A stretch of DNA of 36,073 nucleotides from Myxococcaceae bacterium (GTDB lineage Bacteria > Myxococcota > Myxococcia > Myxococcales > Myxococcaceae), in NCBI GenBank assembly GCA_020247085.1, contig JADCJJ010000005.1, positions 1 through 36,073 of the forward strand, in the 5' to 3' direction. Positions 9,201-18,095 of the stretch are shown here, piece by piece. The position numbers were made by a program, and so were the translations under genes. A model generated the notes under the pieces. The model was not told where the DNA came from. It saw only the letters and a program-made list of their open reading frames with translations, and did not search any database. Each line of letters starts with the position of its first letter. The first letter of the stretch is position 1.

Positions 9201-12200
9201 GCCACAGACGCAGGCGCAGCGCGCCGCTCAGGCCGTCGCCACCGAGGGTGACCAGCCGCCGGTCGTACGGCTGCGAGGCCCGCGCGCCGCCGCCCTGGGC
9301 CGCGAGCTCGCCGCGGCGCTCGAGCGCCTCGAGGTCGTCTGGAGCGGCGGTGAGGGCGTCGTCCCAGGCGGCGGCGGCAAGAAGCGTCTCGCGCGCCGCC
9401 TCGAGCGCCTCGGCGCGGCGCTTGAGCAGCACGCTCGCCTCGCCCGGCACCGCCCGCGCCCGCGCCGCCAGCACGTCGGCGCGGCGCCGGGGGTCGTCGG
9501 CCGTCTGGGCGAGGAGCGCCTTGAAGGCCTCCTGGCTCTGCGGCGACGCCTCGAAGGCCTGCGCCTCGCACACCCGGGCGCGCTCGCTGGCGCCGGCACG
9601 GTGGAAGGCCGCCGCCGCCTCGAGCCAGCGCGCCGCGGCGACGTCGCCCTGCTCCTGCTCGGCGCGGCCGCTCAGCAGGTGCGCCAGGCCCTGCTCGTCG
9701 CCGGTGTCGGCAAGAAAGGCGCGGTGGCGCTCGAAGACGGGGTGCAGCGGCGCCTTCTCGAGCAGCAGCGCGTCGAAGTCGGCCGCGTCCTGGCGGCGGC
9801 CGAGCTCCCAGAGCTGGTCGGCCACCCGCTGCGTGAGGCGGTCGTCGTCAGGGCTCGAGGCCCGCGCCGCCAGCAGCGCCGCCGCCGCCTCGTGCGGGCG
9901 CCCCGCCCTGTCCTTGTAGAGGGCGGCGGCCTTCAGCAGCTGCTCGGCCCTTCGGGCGCCGCTCGGCTCGCGGGCCGCGGCGGCCTCGTAGAAGGCCGCG
10001 ACGTCGGCGACGCGGTCCTGGCGCTCGTACAGCGCCAGCAGCATCGCCTCGGCCTCGGCGTCGGCCGGCGCCAGAGCGAGCGCCTGCTGCAGCGCCGCCT
10101 CGGCTTGGTCCGGCGCGAGCAGCGCGGCGGTGCCCACCTCGGCGGCGCTCCCCTGCGACGGCAGGCCCAGGTGCAGCCGCGCGAGCGTGACGAAGGCGCG
10201 GGCCCGCTCCGCCGGCGGCAGGCCGGCGAGCGTCCGCTCGAGCCACTCGACCTCGGCGTCGCGGTCACCCCGCCGGCGCGCGAGCTCGATGGCCATCTGC
10301 GCGAAGGCCGGCTGGGGGGCCAGGGCCCAGGCGCGCTCGAGGGCGTCGGCGGCGTCGTCGAGGTCGAGGCGGGCGTCGCGCAGCAGCTCGGCGCGGCGCA
10401 GCATGGCCGCGGCGGCATCGGCGGCGCGCCCCTCGTCCTCACAGACGTCGGCGATGGCCGCCAGCGAGCGCAGGGCGTCGTCGGTGCGGCCGAGGCCCTC
10501 GGCGAGGCGCGCCTCTTCGCCCCAGGCCGCCAGCGCCGCGTCGACGTCACCGGCGGTGAGCTCGAGCTGCGCAATCTCGACCAGCTCCTCCATCAGCGCC
10601 GCGGGCCGCCCGGCGTCGCGCAACATCGCCGCCGCCTCGCGGCGGATGGCGAGGGGCGCGTCGTGCCGCGCGGCGGCGAGCTGGAAGAGCCGCAGCGCGA
10701 GCTCGACGTCGGGCGGCGGCGAGAGCGCCTCTCTGGCCAGCAGCACCAGCCGGTCGGCGGTGCGGGCGCTGGCCGACAGCTGCTCGAGGTGGCGGGCGCG
10801 AAGGTCGATGGAGGCGCGCCGCTCGCCCCGCGCGGCGAAGATTGCGGCGAGCCGCTCGACGGCCTGGGTGAGCAGCGGCCGCTCGGCCACCAGCCGGCGC
10901 AGCGTCGCTTCGGCCACCGCCTGGTCGCCGAGCTGCTCGGCGAGGTCTGCCAGCCGCAGGAGCGCACGCTCGGCGTCGTCCGGACGGTCCTCGAAGGAGA
11001 CGGCGGCGGCGAGGGCCTGCTGCAGCGGCAACGCCTCGGCGAAGGCGCCCTCGAGGAAGAGGGCGTCGGCCAGCGCCTCGAGGTCGGCGCCCGTCGCCGG
11101 TGCCAGCTGGTGAGCGCGGCGCAGCAGTCGCAGCGCCCCCTCGTCGTCGCCGGCCTGCCGCGCCAGGGCCGCCGCGCGCCGCAACACGAGCGCGCCCTCG
11201 GCCGGGGCCACGAGGGCCGACACCGCTTCGAGGAGCTCCACGGCCTCGCCCAGCCGACCCTGGCGCTCGAGCAGCCCGGCCAGGCGCTCCCGGGCGCCCG
11301 CCTCGCGCGGGTCGAGCGCGACGAGCCGGCGCAGCGCCGCCTCGCCGGGGCCGGGCAGCGACAGCCGGTCGAGGTACAACGCCGCCAGCTCGGCGTAGAG
11401 CGGCGCCGCCTTCGCGCGCGGCGTCTGCGTCACCTCGGCGGTGAGCAGCTCGGCCAGCCCTGCCCAGTTCGACAGCGCGCGCAGCGAGCGCTTGAGACCG
11501 TCGGCGGCGACCGGGTGCCGCGGGGCCATCGAGAGGGCCGCCTCGAAGGCGACGGCCGCCTCCTGCGTCGCGCCGCGCCCCTCGAGCAGCCCGGCGCGCT
11601 CGAGCAGCGCCTCGACGCGCTTCTGCACCGGGCCCTGCCTCGAGGCCTCGAGCAGCGCCCCTTCGGCGCGCAGCGGCGCCGAAAGGCGCGCCGCCTGCGA
11701 CAGCCCGTACCAGGCGTCGAAGCGCTCCGCGGCCGGGAGCGGCAGCGTGACGAGCAGCTCGAAGGCCTCGAGCGCGCGCGACGCCTCGCCCGCGGCGGCG
11801 CGCCCCCGCGCGATGGCGCCGACGCGGCCCGCGACGGCCGCGAGCGTTTCGGCGTCCTGCGGGGCGGCTGCGAGCACCAGGCGCAGCGCCCCGAGCTCGG
11901 CCGCCTCGTCGAGCGACTGCCGCGCCAGCTCGGCGAGCTGCTGCAGCAGCGGCAGCGGACGGGACGAGGCCTGGGCCGCGTCGAGCAGGTCGGCGCGGGC
12001 TGCCACCAGGTTGCCGACGAGCCGGTGCAGCTCGGCGCGGCGGGCCAGCAGCTCGGCGCGCGCCTCGCCGCGGGCGCTCCCCACCAGGCGGCCCAGCAGG
12101 TCGAGCCGCTCTGCGGTCGTGGTGTCGTCGACGGGCACCAGCGCCAGCAGCCGGCTCGCGGCCCACTCGTCGTCGGGCACGTCCACCAGGATGCTGCGCA

Positions 12201-15200
12201 GCACGTCCATCGCGGCGCCGGTACGGCCCAGGGCGAGCGCGCCCTCGGCGTACTCCCGGCGGGCCGAGGTGCGCCCGGTCCCCTCGAGGCGGGGCCACAG
12301 CTCGCCGAGCAGGTCGACGAGCGGCTCGAGGGCTCCGGCGCGGCGGTGCAGCTTCACCAGCTCGAGCTGCGCTTCGAGGTCTTCGGGCCGCTGCGCGACG
12401 TACCTGCCGAGGAGCCGCCGGGCGGCGTCGGCGTGACCCGACTTGAGCGCCGCGAAGGCCGCGCGGCGCGTCAGCGCCACCCGGTCGAGCTGCAGCGCGG
12501 CGACGTCGGCGTCGCTGTCGTCGGCGCCGAGCACCACCTCGAGGTCGACCATGGCCTCGCGGGGGTTCGTCAGCTCGGCCAGCTCGGCGCGCCGGAGCCT
12601 CGCGGGCGCGAACGCCGGCGCCACCTCGAGGGCCTGAGCCAGCAGCGGGCCCTCGCGCGGCGTGTCGCGCACCAGCGTCGCGGCGCGGAAGAGGAAGCGG
12701 GCGGCCTCGGCCGCCTCCTTCGCCACCTGGGCGCGCCGGGCGTACAGCCGCGAGGCCTCGACGGCTCCGCCGCGGTCGAGCTCGAGCTTCGCCATCGCCT
12801 CGAGCACCTCGCGGGCGCTGTCTCCGGTGGGCGAGGCGTCGAGCGCAGCGGTGAGGCGCAGCATCGCGCCCGAGGCGTCGCCCTGGGCGAGCTGCGCCTG
12901 GGCCGCCTTGTAGAAGAGCGGCGCGGCGTCGTGCGCGCGGCCGGCCTGGAGCAACGCCTGGGCCCGCGAAGCCCACAGGTCGGTCAGCTCTCGGCCGAGC
13001 CGCGCCTCGACGTAGAGCGCCTCGAGGCGCCCGGCCAGCTCGTCGTCGAGGCGCCGCAGCGGGAAGGCGAGCGCGTAGTTCTCGCGCGCCGCGTCCTTGT
13101 CACCGAGCAGCTCGCAGGCCCGGCCCAGGCGGGCGCGCACCTCGGCGAGCTTCTCGGGCGGGGCGTGCCGGGGCAGCAGCGCCAGGGTGTCTTCGAGGGC
13201 CCGACGCGCGTTCGGCGCGCGCTCGAGGCGAAGGCAGAGGGTCGCCAGCTCGAGGAGCGCGTTGGCGTCGGGGTGCAGCCGGGCGGCCTTCTCGAGCGCC
13301 ACGAGCGCCTCGCCAGCGCGGCCCAGGCGCACGTCGAGGACCTGCCCGAGCTCACGCAGCGCCGCCGCGGCGAGCCGCTTGTCACCGGCCGACTCGGCCG
13401 CCCGCGCCCGCTGCTCGAGCGCCCACGCCAGGCCCCCCATGTCGCTGCGGCGCCGCTCGAGGGCGGCGAGCTCTCCGAGCACCGGCAGGTCGTCGGGCTC
13501 GACGCGCAGCACCTCGCGGTAGGCGTGGACGGCCAGGTCGAGGTCGAAGGCGAGGTCGCGCGCGGCCACCGCGAGCCGGCGGTGGAAGCGCACGCGCTCC
13601 TTCGGCTCGGCCGTCAGCTCGGCGAGCGCGCGCAGGGCCCGGCACAGCAGCGGCCCGTCGCGGCGGCTCTCGGCCAGGGCGAGGCTGCCCTCGAGCGCGA
13701 GACGGTTCTTCGGGTCGGCCTCGAGCGCCTGCGTAAGCAGCCGCTCCGCGCGCTCCGGCTGCCCGAGGCGCCCGCGGTAGAGCTCCCCCGCCTCGGCCCA
13801 CAGCGCCGCGCGGCGGGCGGGCTCGTCGATGACCGCCGCTGCCTTCTCGCAAGCGTCGGCGAGCTCGACGGACTTGCCCGCGGCGCGGAAGTACGGGAGC
13901 AGCTCGTCGAGGGCGACGGCGTCGGTCGGGTCGAGGGCCAGCGCCGCCTCGAGGTGCTCCCGCGCGCGGGCCGGCTCTCCCAGCTTCGTCTTCAGCAGCC
14001 GCGCGAGGGCGCGGTGTGACTGGTGGGCGGCCTCGCGCATCGCCGGCGCGGCCGGTGACGGGCCGGCGAGCTCGATGGCCTGCTGGTAGCCGGCGACGGC
14101 CTCTTGCACCTTGCCGAGGGCCTCGCAGACGCGGGCGGCGAGGGCGAGCGGCTCGGCGTCTCCGGGCAACAGCGAGGCGGCCTCGCGGTAGCGGAGCAGC
14201 GCGTTCTCGGGCTGCCCCAGCCCCGCCTCCCACACCCTCCCGGCCAGCAGGTTGGCGCGCCCGATGCGGTCGACCTCGTGGCGGCCCAGCGCCACCTCCC
14301 GGAGCCGGTCGAGCGCCTTGATGGCGCGCAGGTGCTCGCCGGAGCGGTGGCACAGCGACCCGAGCTGCATCAGCGCCTCGGGGTGGTCGGGCGCGAGCCG
14401 CAGCGCGGCCTCGCAGTGCAGGCGGGCGCCGGCGAGGTCGTCTTCGGTCTCGGCGCACAGCCGGGCGAGCTGCACGTGCGCGTCGGCGGCCTCGGCGGGC
14501 TCCCGGGCGAGCGCCGCCAGGCGGCGGTAGGCGCGGATGGCGCCGGCGCGGTCCTTCGCCTGGTCCGAGGCGCGGGCGAGGGCCTTGAGCGAGGGCAGGT
14601 GGTCGGGCTTGAGGCCCAGCATCTCGTGCAGCGCGCGCACGGCCATCTGCGGCGCGGCGTCGCGGGACGAGCGGGCGGCGGCCTCGGCGGCGAAGAAGGC
14701 CCCCGCCTCTTCCTGGTGCCTCCGGGCGTGGTTGCAGAGCGCGAGGAAGCGCTCCGAGGCGCGGGCGAACTCCCCGCGGCGCTCCCGCACCACGGCCTCG
14801 GCCCACAGCGCCGTCGCCGAGCGCTCGCGGCGGCGGGCGAGCGAGGCCGCGACGTCGAGCGCCAGCTCATGGGCCTGCGGGTCGGCGACCAGCAGCGTCA
14901 GCAGCCGCTCGACGGCGAAGGGGTGCGCCTCGACGGCGTCGCCGAGCCGCAGGTAGGCCTGCCGCGCCTCGACGAGCTGCCCCTGCGCGACGAGCTCCTC
15001 GGCGTCGGCGAAGGCGCGGGCGCCCTCGAGCGTCAGCAGCAGGTCCTCGTCGAAGGCCGCCGGCGGCGGCAGCCCACCGGACGAGAAGCGAAGCCGCAGC
15101 CCCTTCGACGACACGACCGCCTCGGAGAGGCGCGCCTGGTCGAGGGTGGGCATCTTGTAGCCCCGGCCCACGGCGGCCTGCTCGACGAGCGGCGGCAGCA

Positions 15201-15750
15201 GCCTCGAGGTGAAGCCGTTGGCCCCACGGCGCTCGACGTCGGGGAGCACGCCCAGCGTCCGCAGCGCCTCGGCGACCAGCGCCGGCACACGCGCCGCCGG
15301 CGTGGTACTGAAGGCGTAGAAGCGCACGTCGTAGAAGTAGACGGCCAGCTGGTCCTGGTCGCCGTCGAAGGCCACCTTGAAGGTGACCGGCGCGCGCTCG
15401 GGCCCACGCAGGCGGGCCTGCACCTCGAGCGCCCCCGGGCGGAAGTGGAGCCTGACGTCGTCGAGCTCGGGCACCTTGCCGGCCACCGCCTGGGCGGCGC
15501 GCTGAATGACCTCGGCCGACACCGACACCTCGAGCAGGCCGAAGTCGAGCTTCTTCTTCTGGTACTTCGCCGCGCCGCCCGAGACGTTGAGCGGGAAGGT
15601 GACGTCGGGAATCGACAGGGCGAAGTCGACGAGCTCGACCCCCGGCGAGAGCGTCAGCGGCGGAAAGCCGACGAACGCCCGGCGGTCGAGCAGCCGAAGC
15701 TCGGGGCCCGGAATGCGGGCGCTCGTCGATGTGGAGTCTCTCTCGGCCAT
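6214..15750 (-). CDS. Giant tetratricopeptide-repeat protein (3178 residues)
   Basis: The largest gene of the window. Residues 1 to about 230 form a mixed, strand-rich N-terminal domain without a signal peptide. It contains alternating hydrophobic segments such as [14 protein letters not shown] and [13 protein letters not shown] and might be a lipid-binding-like fold. From about 240 to 3030 the sequence is almost entirely helical TPR/TPR-like repeats (typical: [37 protein letters not shown]). The last 130 residues form a compact non-repeat domain ([19 protein letters not shown]) seen, as far as I recall, in other large myxobacterial TPR proteins; no peptidase HExxH is present. Such superhelices act as protein-binding scaffolds. 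The partner is unknown; the coupled downstream lipoprotein is a candidate. Translation is uninterrupted over 9.5 kb. A 5.8-kb open frame on the opposite strand is a compositional shadow. Confidence 0.9.
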   Translation of the reverse strand: MAERDSTSTSARIPGPELRLLDRRAFVGFPPLTLSPGVELVDFALSIPDVTFPLNVSGGAAKYQKKKLDFGLLEVSVSAEVIQRAAQAVAGKVPELDDVRLHFRPGALEVQARLRGPERAPVTFKVAFDGDQDQLAVYFYDVRFYAFSTTPAARVPALVAEALRTLGVLPDVERRGANGFTSRLLPPLVEQAAVGRGYKMPTLDQARLSEAVVSSKGLRLRFSSGGLPPPAAFDEDLLLTLEGARAFADAEELVAQGQLVEARQAYLRLGDAVEAHPFAVERLLTLLVADPQAHELALDVAASLARRRERSATALWAEAVVRERRGEFARASERFLALCNHARRHQEEAGAFFAAEAAARSSRDAAPQMAVRALHEMLGLKPDHLPSLKALARASDQAKDRAGAIRAYRRLAALAREPAEAADAHVQLARLCAETEDDLAGARLHCEAALRLAPDHPEALMQLGSLCHRSGEHLRAIKALDRLREVALGRHEVDRIGRANLLAGRVWEAGLGQPENALLRYREAASLLPGDAEPLALAARVCEALGKVQEAVAGYQQAIELAGPSPAAPAMREAAHQSHRALARLLKTKLGEPARAREHLEAALALDPTDAVALDELLPYFRAAGKSVELADACEKAAAVIDEPARRAALWAEAGELYRGRLGQPERAERLLTQALEADPKNRLALEGSLALAESRRDGPLLCRALRALAELTAEPKERVRFHRRLAVAARDLAFDLDLAVHAYREVLRVEPDDLPVLGELAALERRRSDMGGLAWALEQRARAAESAGDKRLAAAALRELGQVLDVRLGRAGEALVALEKAARLHPDANALLELATLCLRLERAPNARRALEDTLALLPRHAPPEKLAEVRARLGRACELLGDKDAARENYALAFPLRRLDDELAGRLEALYVEARLGRELTDLWASRAQALLQAGRAHDAAPLFYKAAQAQLAQGDASGAMLRLTAALDASPTGDSAREVLEAMAKLELDRGGAVEASRLYARRAQVAKEAAEAARFLFRAATLVRDTPREGPLLAQALEVAPAFAPARLRRAELAELTNPREAMVDLEVVLGADDSDADVAALQLDRVALTRRAAFAALKSGHADAARRLLGRYVAQRPEDLEAQLELVKLHRRAGALEPLVDLLGELWPRLEGTGRTSARREYAEGALALGRTGAAMDVLRSILVDVPDDEWAASRLLALVPVDDTTTAERLDLLGRLVGSARGEARAELLARRAELHRLVGNLVAARADLLDAAQASSRPLPLLQQLAELARQSLDEAAELGALRLVLAAAPQDAETLAAVAGRVGAIARGRAAAGEASRALEAFELLVTLPLPAAERFDAWYGLSQAARLSAPLRAEGALLEASRQGPVQKRVEALLERAGLLEGRGATQEAAVAFEAALSMAPRHPVAADGLKRSLRALSNWAGLAELLTAEVTQTPRAKAAPLYAELAALYLDRLSLPGPGEAALRRLVALDPREAGARERLAGLLERQGRLGEAVELLEAVSALVAPAEGALVLRRAAALARQAGDDEGALRLLRRAHQLAPATGADLEALADALFLEGAFAEALPLQQALAAAVSFEDRPDDAERALLRLADLAEQLGDQAVAEATLRRLVAERPLLTQAVERLAAIFAARGERRASIDLRARHLEQLSASARTADRLVLLAREALSPPPDVELALRLFQLAAARHDAPLAIRREAAAMLRDAGRPAALMEELVEIAQLELTAGDVDAALAAWGEEARLAEGLGRTDDALRSLAAIADVCEDEGRAADAAAAMLRRAELLRDARLDLDDAADALERAWALAPQPAFAQMAIELARRRGDRDAEVEWLERTLAGLPPAERARAFVTLARLHLGLPSQGSAAEVGTAALLAPDQAEAALQQALALAPADAEAEAMLLALYERQDRVADVAAFYEAAAAREPSGARRAEQLLKAAALYKDRAGRPHEAAAALLAARASSPDDDRLTQRVADQLWELGRRQDAADFDALLLEKAPLHPVFERHRAFLADTGDEQGLAHLLSGRAEQEQGDVAAARWLEAAAAFHRAGASERARVCEAQAFEASPQSQEAFKALLAQTADDPRRRADVLAARARAVPGEASVLLKRRAEALEAARETLLAAAAWDDALTAAPDDLEALERRGELAAQGGGARASQPYDRRLVTLGGDGLSGALRLRLWLRLGQAAMESSAFRDAVDAFEAAFAIDPDGPRGLEVLSSLDEAYGRLADVEGQYRTVLRLARLAGPADAEAQYRRALALRERPEEAIEALEVLLPRHPADADLYDVGVRAYRARGRLGDVLGLHERFAKAVGGGRGALALLAASEVAGRELGEAARALELKQEAARLDPTNVEVLLALLDDARRRSDEVGVIGALEGLVTAPLDETAKAAATLELAGALEARGDLDRAAAALAPIRGAGPSAAGYAQALEGLVRLAQARGDDVGLAELRLAEAGLVTGAARSARQQDAAQALVRGGALARAEAVLREAVAERPTSEAWAMLLEVLRKAGRDVALAEALVHAADAGEAAARPELLLEAVEAASRGGAPSAALEVLERLVREAPGRLTRQAQAERFLALGAPGRAVEVGFSAALAAGEAGWALDLALRAGAEPEARAARWALAERDVADARARALLDDADDEARARYAALAEQQQALDVAEPLWCVLFVTSDDAKALAALVRCGRLTAAFDAALDARAPRPVARLLEHAGQVDVARRERLLVTLADVVPERRRVALREVATLRMTHQRWADAASALAQLASLEEDPKARAALHVERGEVLRHRLGDGPAARLAFERALVDDATQVAAVRELLDLLAGDPERFVPMAERLAELAGDASLDPVRPQLVDAYEALGRLKEAVRALATLDETPERLARRAGLLERLGLRGEALPLRERLASTPAELEAVLLGYLDVELVPFAARLGARLLDEGALTPAARRRLAERLSNTAQGAALAARAWPRLLEAGVADADGWTMFAEALTQLGREADARLADGFGAVLSGTPGHAPMVVPTAVVRGPLTANVSTPASAAAVTATSMPRLWQVLSEATRALGLEAPGVWLDTGGGVEAWFADERRLVIGAGALAVFGPAELVSLIAVAAALGDDARRLAEPGEVPHFAEACATAFRAMPSSRALGKVVAFLDERVRGGDVRAVDVPALLCDSEAFRAVAHAALERLTAG

Positions 15751-15901
15751 GCAGGTGACGCAGCCAGCGGACCATCAGCGTATCACCGGTACCGTAAGCA
15801 CGGAATCTTTCGCGGTTTTCAGAAAGCGAGAGAGACGGTGGAGTCCACGCGCGCAGGGGAGGGGCGCCCGCGCAAGGGCGCCTGCCGACGTGGATCAGCC
15901 G

Positions 15902-15917
15902 TGGCACACGCCCTGCT
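15902..15917 (+). promoter_or_regulatory. Sigma-54 (RpoN) -24/-12 promoter
   Basis: TGGCACACGCCCTGCT matches the RpoN consensus TGGCAC-R-N4-TTGCW at every fixed position except one (C for T before TGC). The GG and GC pairs have the obligatory 10-base spacing. Transcription would start near 15928, leaving a leader of about 32 bases that contains GGGGGC, a Shine-Dalgarno-like stretch, before ATG 15960. The upstream 150 bases of the divergent intergenic region could hold enhancer-binding-protein sites. Confidence 0.75.
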
Positions 15918-15959
15918 CTGAGGGGCGGCCATCACACGCAGTCCCAACGGGGGCAGTCC

Positions 15960-17087
15960 ATGCGAATCAACGGTCGAAGTGGAGCGGAGCAGGTGGCGGC
16001 GAAGGTGAAGCGGGGGTCGGCAGAGACGGCGCTGGCGCGGCGCGAGCGCCCGGCGGCGGTGCACCGGGTCGACGTGTTCGAGGCGACGACGCGCGACGTG
16101 CCGGTGGCGCAGGCGGGCACCGTGCGCCAGCAGCGGCAGGCGCTGGTGACGGGCGACCTGGGCGGGGTGCGGCAGGGCGCGACGAACGCCTGCGGCCCCA
16201 TCGCGCTGTGGCTGGCGCTCGGGCAGTTCGGCCGGGCGAGCGCCGACTGGCGGCAGCTCGACGCCGAGCTGCGGCCCTGGGGCCTCGGCACGTCGCCGGG
16301 GGTGCTGGTCGAGGCGGCGCGGGAGCGCGGGCTGCAGGCCGAGCTCTACAACCGCGGCACCTTCGACGAGCTCGAGCGCGAGACGCGGCTGGGTCGCGCC
16401 GTGCTGGTGATGGTGGACGTCGGCGGGTACGAGCGGCCCAACGGAGACATGCGGCCGGGCGACGGCAGGGACCTCGAGACGCACTGGATGCGGCTCACCC
16501 GGGCCTGGCGCGACTCGCTGGGCCGGCGCTGGGTCGAGTACGAGAACCCCTGGGGCACGCGCGAGGTGCTGCGCTACGAGGCCTTCGAGGCGCTGTGGCG
16601 CGACCAGCGACTGGGCGGGGTGCCGACGGGCTACGACCGGGCCTTCATCCTCATCGACCGGGCGAAGGCGCGGCCGCTGCCCACCACGTCGGCCGACGAC
16701 GTCATCGCCGTGCGCTCGGTCACCGACGGGGCGCAGACCTTCGCGCGGGGCGTCGACGCGCTGCTGCGGGGTCAGCCGCTCGTGGGGGCCGGGAGGCTCG
16801 TGGGGGGCGCCCTGTCGACGCTCTTCGGGGCCGCCGGCGCCGCGCTCGCGCTTCCGGGGGCCTGGCTGCAGCGGGCCGGAGATGCGCTGCTGACGGCCTC
16901 GCAGGAGGCGCTGTCGTCGGGCGGGCCCCGGGCCCTCGCGGGGCTGGTGGCCGGCGCCGCGGGGCTGGTGGCCACCGGCGTGGGCGCCATCGCTGGCGCG
17001 CTCGGCAACGCGGTGGGCTTCGTGGGCCAGGCGCTGTCGGCGATGGTGCAGGGCGCCCTCGGCGCGCTCGGCCGGCTCTTCGGGTGA
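15960..17087 (+). CDS. Papain-like (C39/calpain-like) cysteine peptidase candidate with hydrophobic C-terminal region
   Basis: 375 residues. A probable cysteine-protease triad is visible: Gln72 and Cys78 in [15 protein letters not shown], His175 in ETHWMRL, and Asn196 in YENPWG. Order and spacing match papain-fold enzymes; NPWG is the calpain-type Asn motif and ACGP the C39-like nucleophile context. The second half (about 250-375) is Gly/Ala/Leu-rich with several membrane-length hydrophobic stretches, for example around 265-290 and 320-372. It resembles a membrane-inserting or amphipathic segment. No N-terminal signal peptide is seen. The gene stands alone between a sigma-54-type promoter and a hairpin terminator, so it is probably induced on its own under a specific condition. 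Possible roles are a secreted or predation-linked effector, a maturation peptidase or a housekeeping peptidase; the sequence does not decide. Confidence 0.7.
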   Translation: MRINGRSGAEQVAAKVKRGSAETALARRERPAAVHRVDVFEATTRDVPVAQAGTVRQQRQALVTGDLGGVRQGATNACGPIALWLALGQFGRASADWRQLDAELRPWGLGTSPGVLVEAARERGLQAELYNRGTFDELERETRLGRAVLVMVDVGGYERPNGDMRPGDGRDLETHWMRLTRAWRDSLGRRWVEYENPWGTREVLRYEAFEALWRDQRLGGVPTGYDRAFILIDRAKARPLPTTSADDVIAVRSVTDGAQTFARGVDALLRGQPLVGAGRLVGGALSTLFGAAGAALALPGAWLQRAGDALLTASQEALSSGGPRALAGLVAGAAGLVATGVGAIAGALGNAVGFVGQALSAMVQGALGALGRLFG

Positions 17088-17107
17088 GCCCGCGGGCGGC
17101 TCGTTTT
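17084..17107 (+). terminator. Probable intrinsic terminator of the cysteine peptidase gene
   Basis: GAGCC (17086-17090) pairs with GGCTC (17098-17102) around a 7-base loop, extendable by two G-T pairs, and is followed by GTTTT (17103-17107). It overlaps the stop codon. The stem is short but T-runs are very rare in this DNA, which adds weight. Confidence 0.55.
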
Positions 17108-17149
17108 GGGGTGCAGCCCAGGTCGGTTTGGCCCTACACGGCGCCCCGC

Positions 17150-17563
17150 ATGAAGACGCTCACCGAGTACCTGTGGTTCGAGACCCAGAAGAAGCGCGAG
17201 CTGGTGCGGGTGACAGACACGGTGGCGCAGCTGGTGAAGAAGGCAGGCATCAAGGAGGGCTTCGCGCTCGTCTCGGCGATGCACATCACCGCCGGCGTCT
17301 TCGTGAACGACAATGAACCCGGCCTCTGGGAGGACATCTGGGCGTGGCTCGAGGGGCTGGCGCCCGAGCGGCCCGACTACCGCCACCACGCCACGGGCGA
17401 GGACAACGGCGACGCGCACCTCAAGTCGCTGCTCGTTCACCACCAGGTGCTGGTGCCGGTGACGAAGGGGCAGCTCGACCTGGGGCCCTGGCAGCAGGTC
17501 TTCTACGCCGAGTTCGACGGCCAGCGCCGCAAGCGCGTCATCGTGAAGGTGATGGGGGAATGA
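17150..17563 (+). CDS. YjbQ / UPF0047 family protein
   Basis: 137 residues from ATG 17150, giving the usual family start ([17 protein letters not shown]) and the usual family length. The conserved UPF0047 core is complete: [18 protein letters not shown], then [11 protein letters not shown], the His-containing [15 protein letters not shown], and [16 protein letters not shown]-type ending. Family members such as E. coli YjbQ have reported weak thiamine-phosphate-synthase activity, but the physiological role is unsettled. The gene is followed after one base by the thioesterase ATG (TGAGATG), so the two form an operon. No clear Shine-Dalgarno is seen before this start. Confidence 0.9.
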   Translation: MKTLTEYLWFETQKKRELVRVTDTVAQLVKKAGIKEGFALVSAMHITAGVFVNDNEPGLWEDIWAWLEGLAPERPDYRHHATGEDNGDAHLKSLLVHHQVLVPVTKGQLDLGPWQQVFYAEFDGQRRKRVIVKVMGE

Positions 17564-17564
17564 G

Positions 17565-18047
17565 ATGACCGAGGCCCTGGTGCTCGATGGGCGGCTCTTT
17601 GGCGAGGGGCAGCCGTGCTTCGGCTGCAGCCCGACGCACCCGCACGGGTTCCGCCTGGCCTTCGCGCGGGAGGGCGACGACGTGGTGGCGCGGCTCGTGC
17701 CCGGGCCGCTGCACCAGGGGCCGGTCGGGGTGATGCACGGGGGCCTGGTCTCGACGCTGGCCGACGAGGGCGCCGCCTGGGCCGTCATCGCGGCCACCGG
17801 CAAGTTCGGCTTCACCACCTCGTTCTCGGCGCGGCTGCACCACCCGGTGCGCGTCGGCGTCGAAGCCGAGGTGCGCGCGCGGGTGACGAGCCGCTCGTCG
17901 CGGGTGGTGAAGGCCACGGCCGTCATCCGCCAGCACACGCGCGACTGCTTCGCGGGCGACTTCGTCTTCGCCCTGCTCGACAAGGCCGCCGCCGAGCAGG
18001 TGATGGGCGGGCCGGTGCCGCCGGCCTGGGAGCGCTTCTGCCGGTGA
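17565..18047 (+). CDS. PaaI-like hotdog-fold thioesterase
   Basis: 160 residues. The hotdog thioesterase motif is GVMHGGLVSTLADEGAAWA (55-73), with His58-Gly59-Gly60 and the acidic pair Asp67-Glu68 expected at the active site. The N-terminal CFGCSPTHPHGFRL (18-31) is the conserved Cys/Asn-Pro-type opening of one PaaI-like subfamily. These enzymes hydrolyse acyl- or aryl-CoA thioesters in the cytoplasm; the substrate is not evident. The start codon is one base after the yjbQ stop, with GGGGGAATGAG upstream as a plausible ribosome-binding region. Confidence 0.88.
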   Translation: MTEALVLDGRLFGEGQPCFGCSPTHPHGFRLAFAREGDDVVARLVPGPLHQGPVGVMHGGLVSTLADEGAAWAVIAATGKFGFTTSFSARLHHPVRVGVEAEVRARVTSRSSRVVKATAVIRQHTRDCFAGDFVFALLDKAAAEQVMGGPVPPAWERFCR

Positions 18048-18095
18048 GCGGTGAGGAACGTTGTCATCGTCGGGGCGGCGGCTAACGTGTGGGGC

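Noticed and set aside
8182-14019. 1945-codon open frame on the plus strand opposite the giant TPR gene
   Set aside because: Gln/Arg/Gly/Leu-rich without domains; it mirrors the codon bias of the TPR gene (GC-rich third positions remove stops in the antisense frame).
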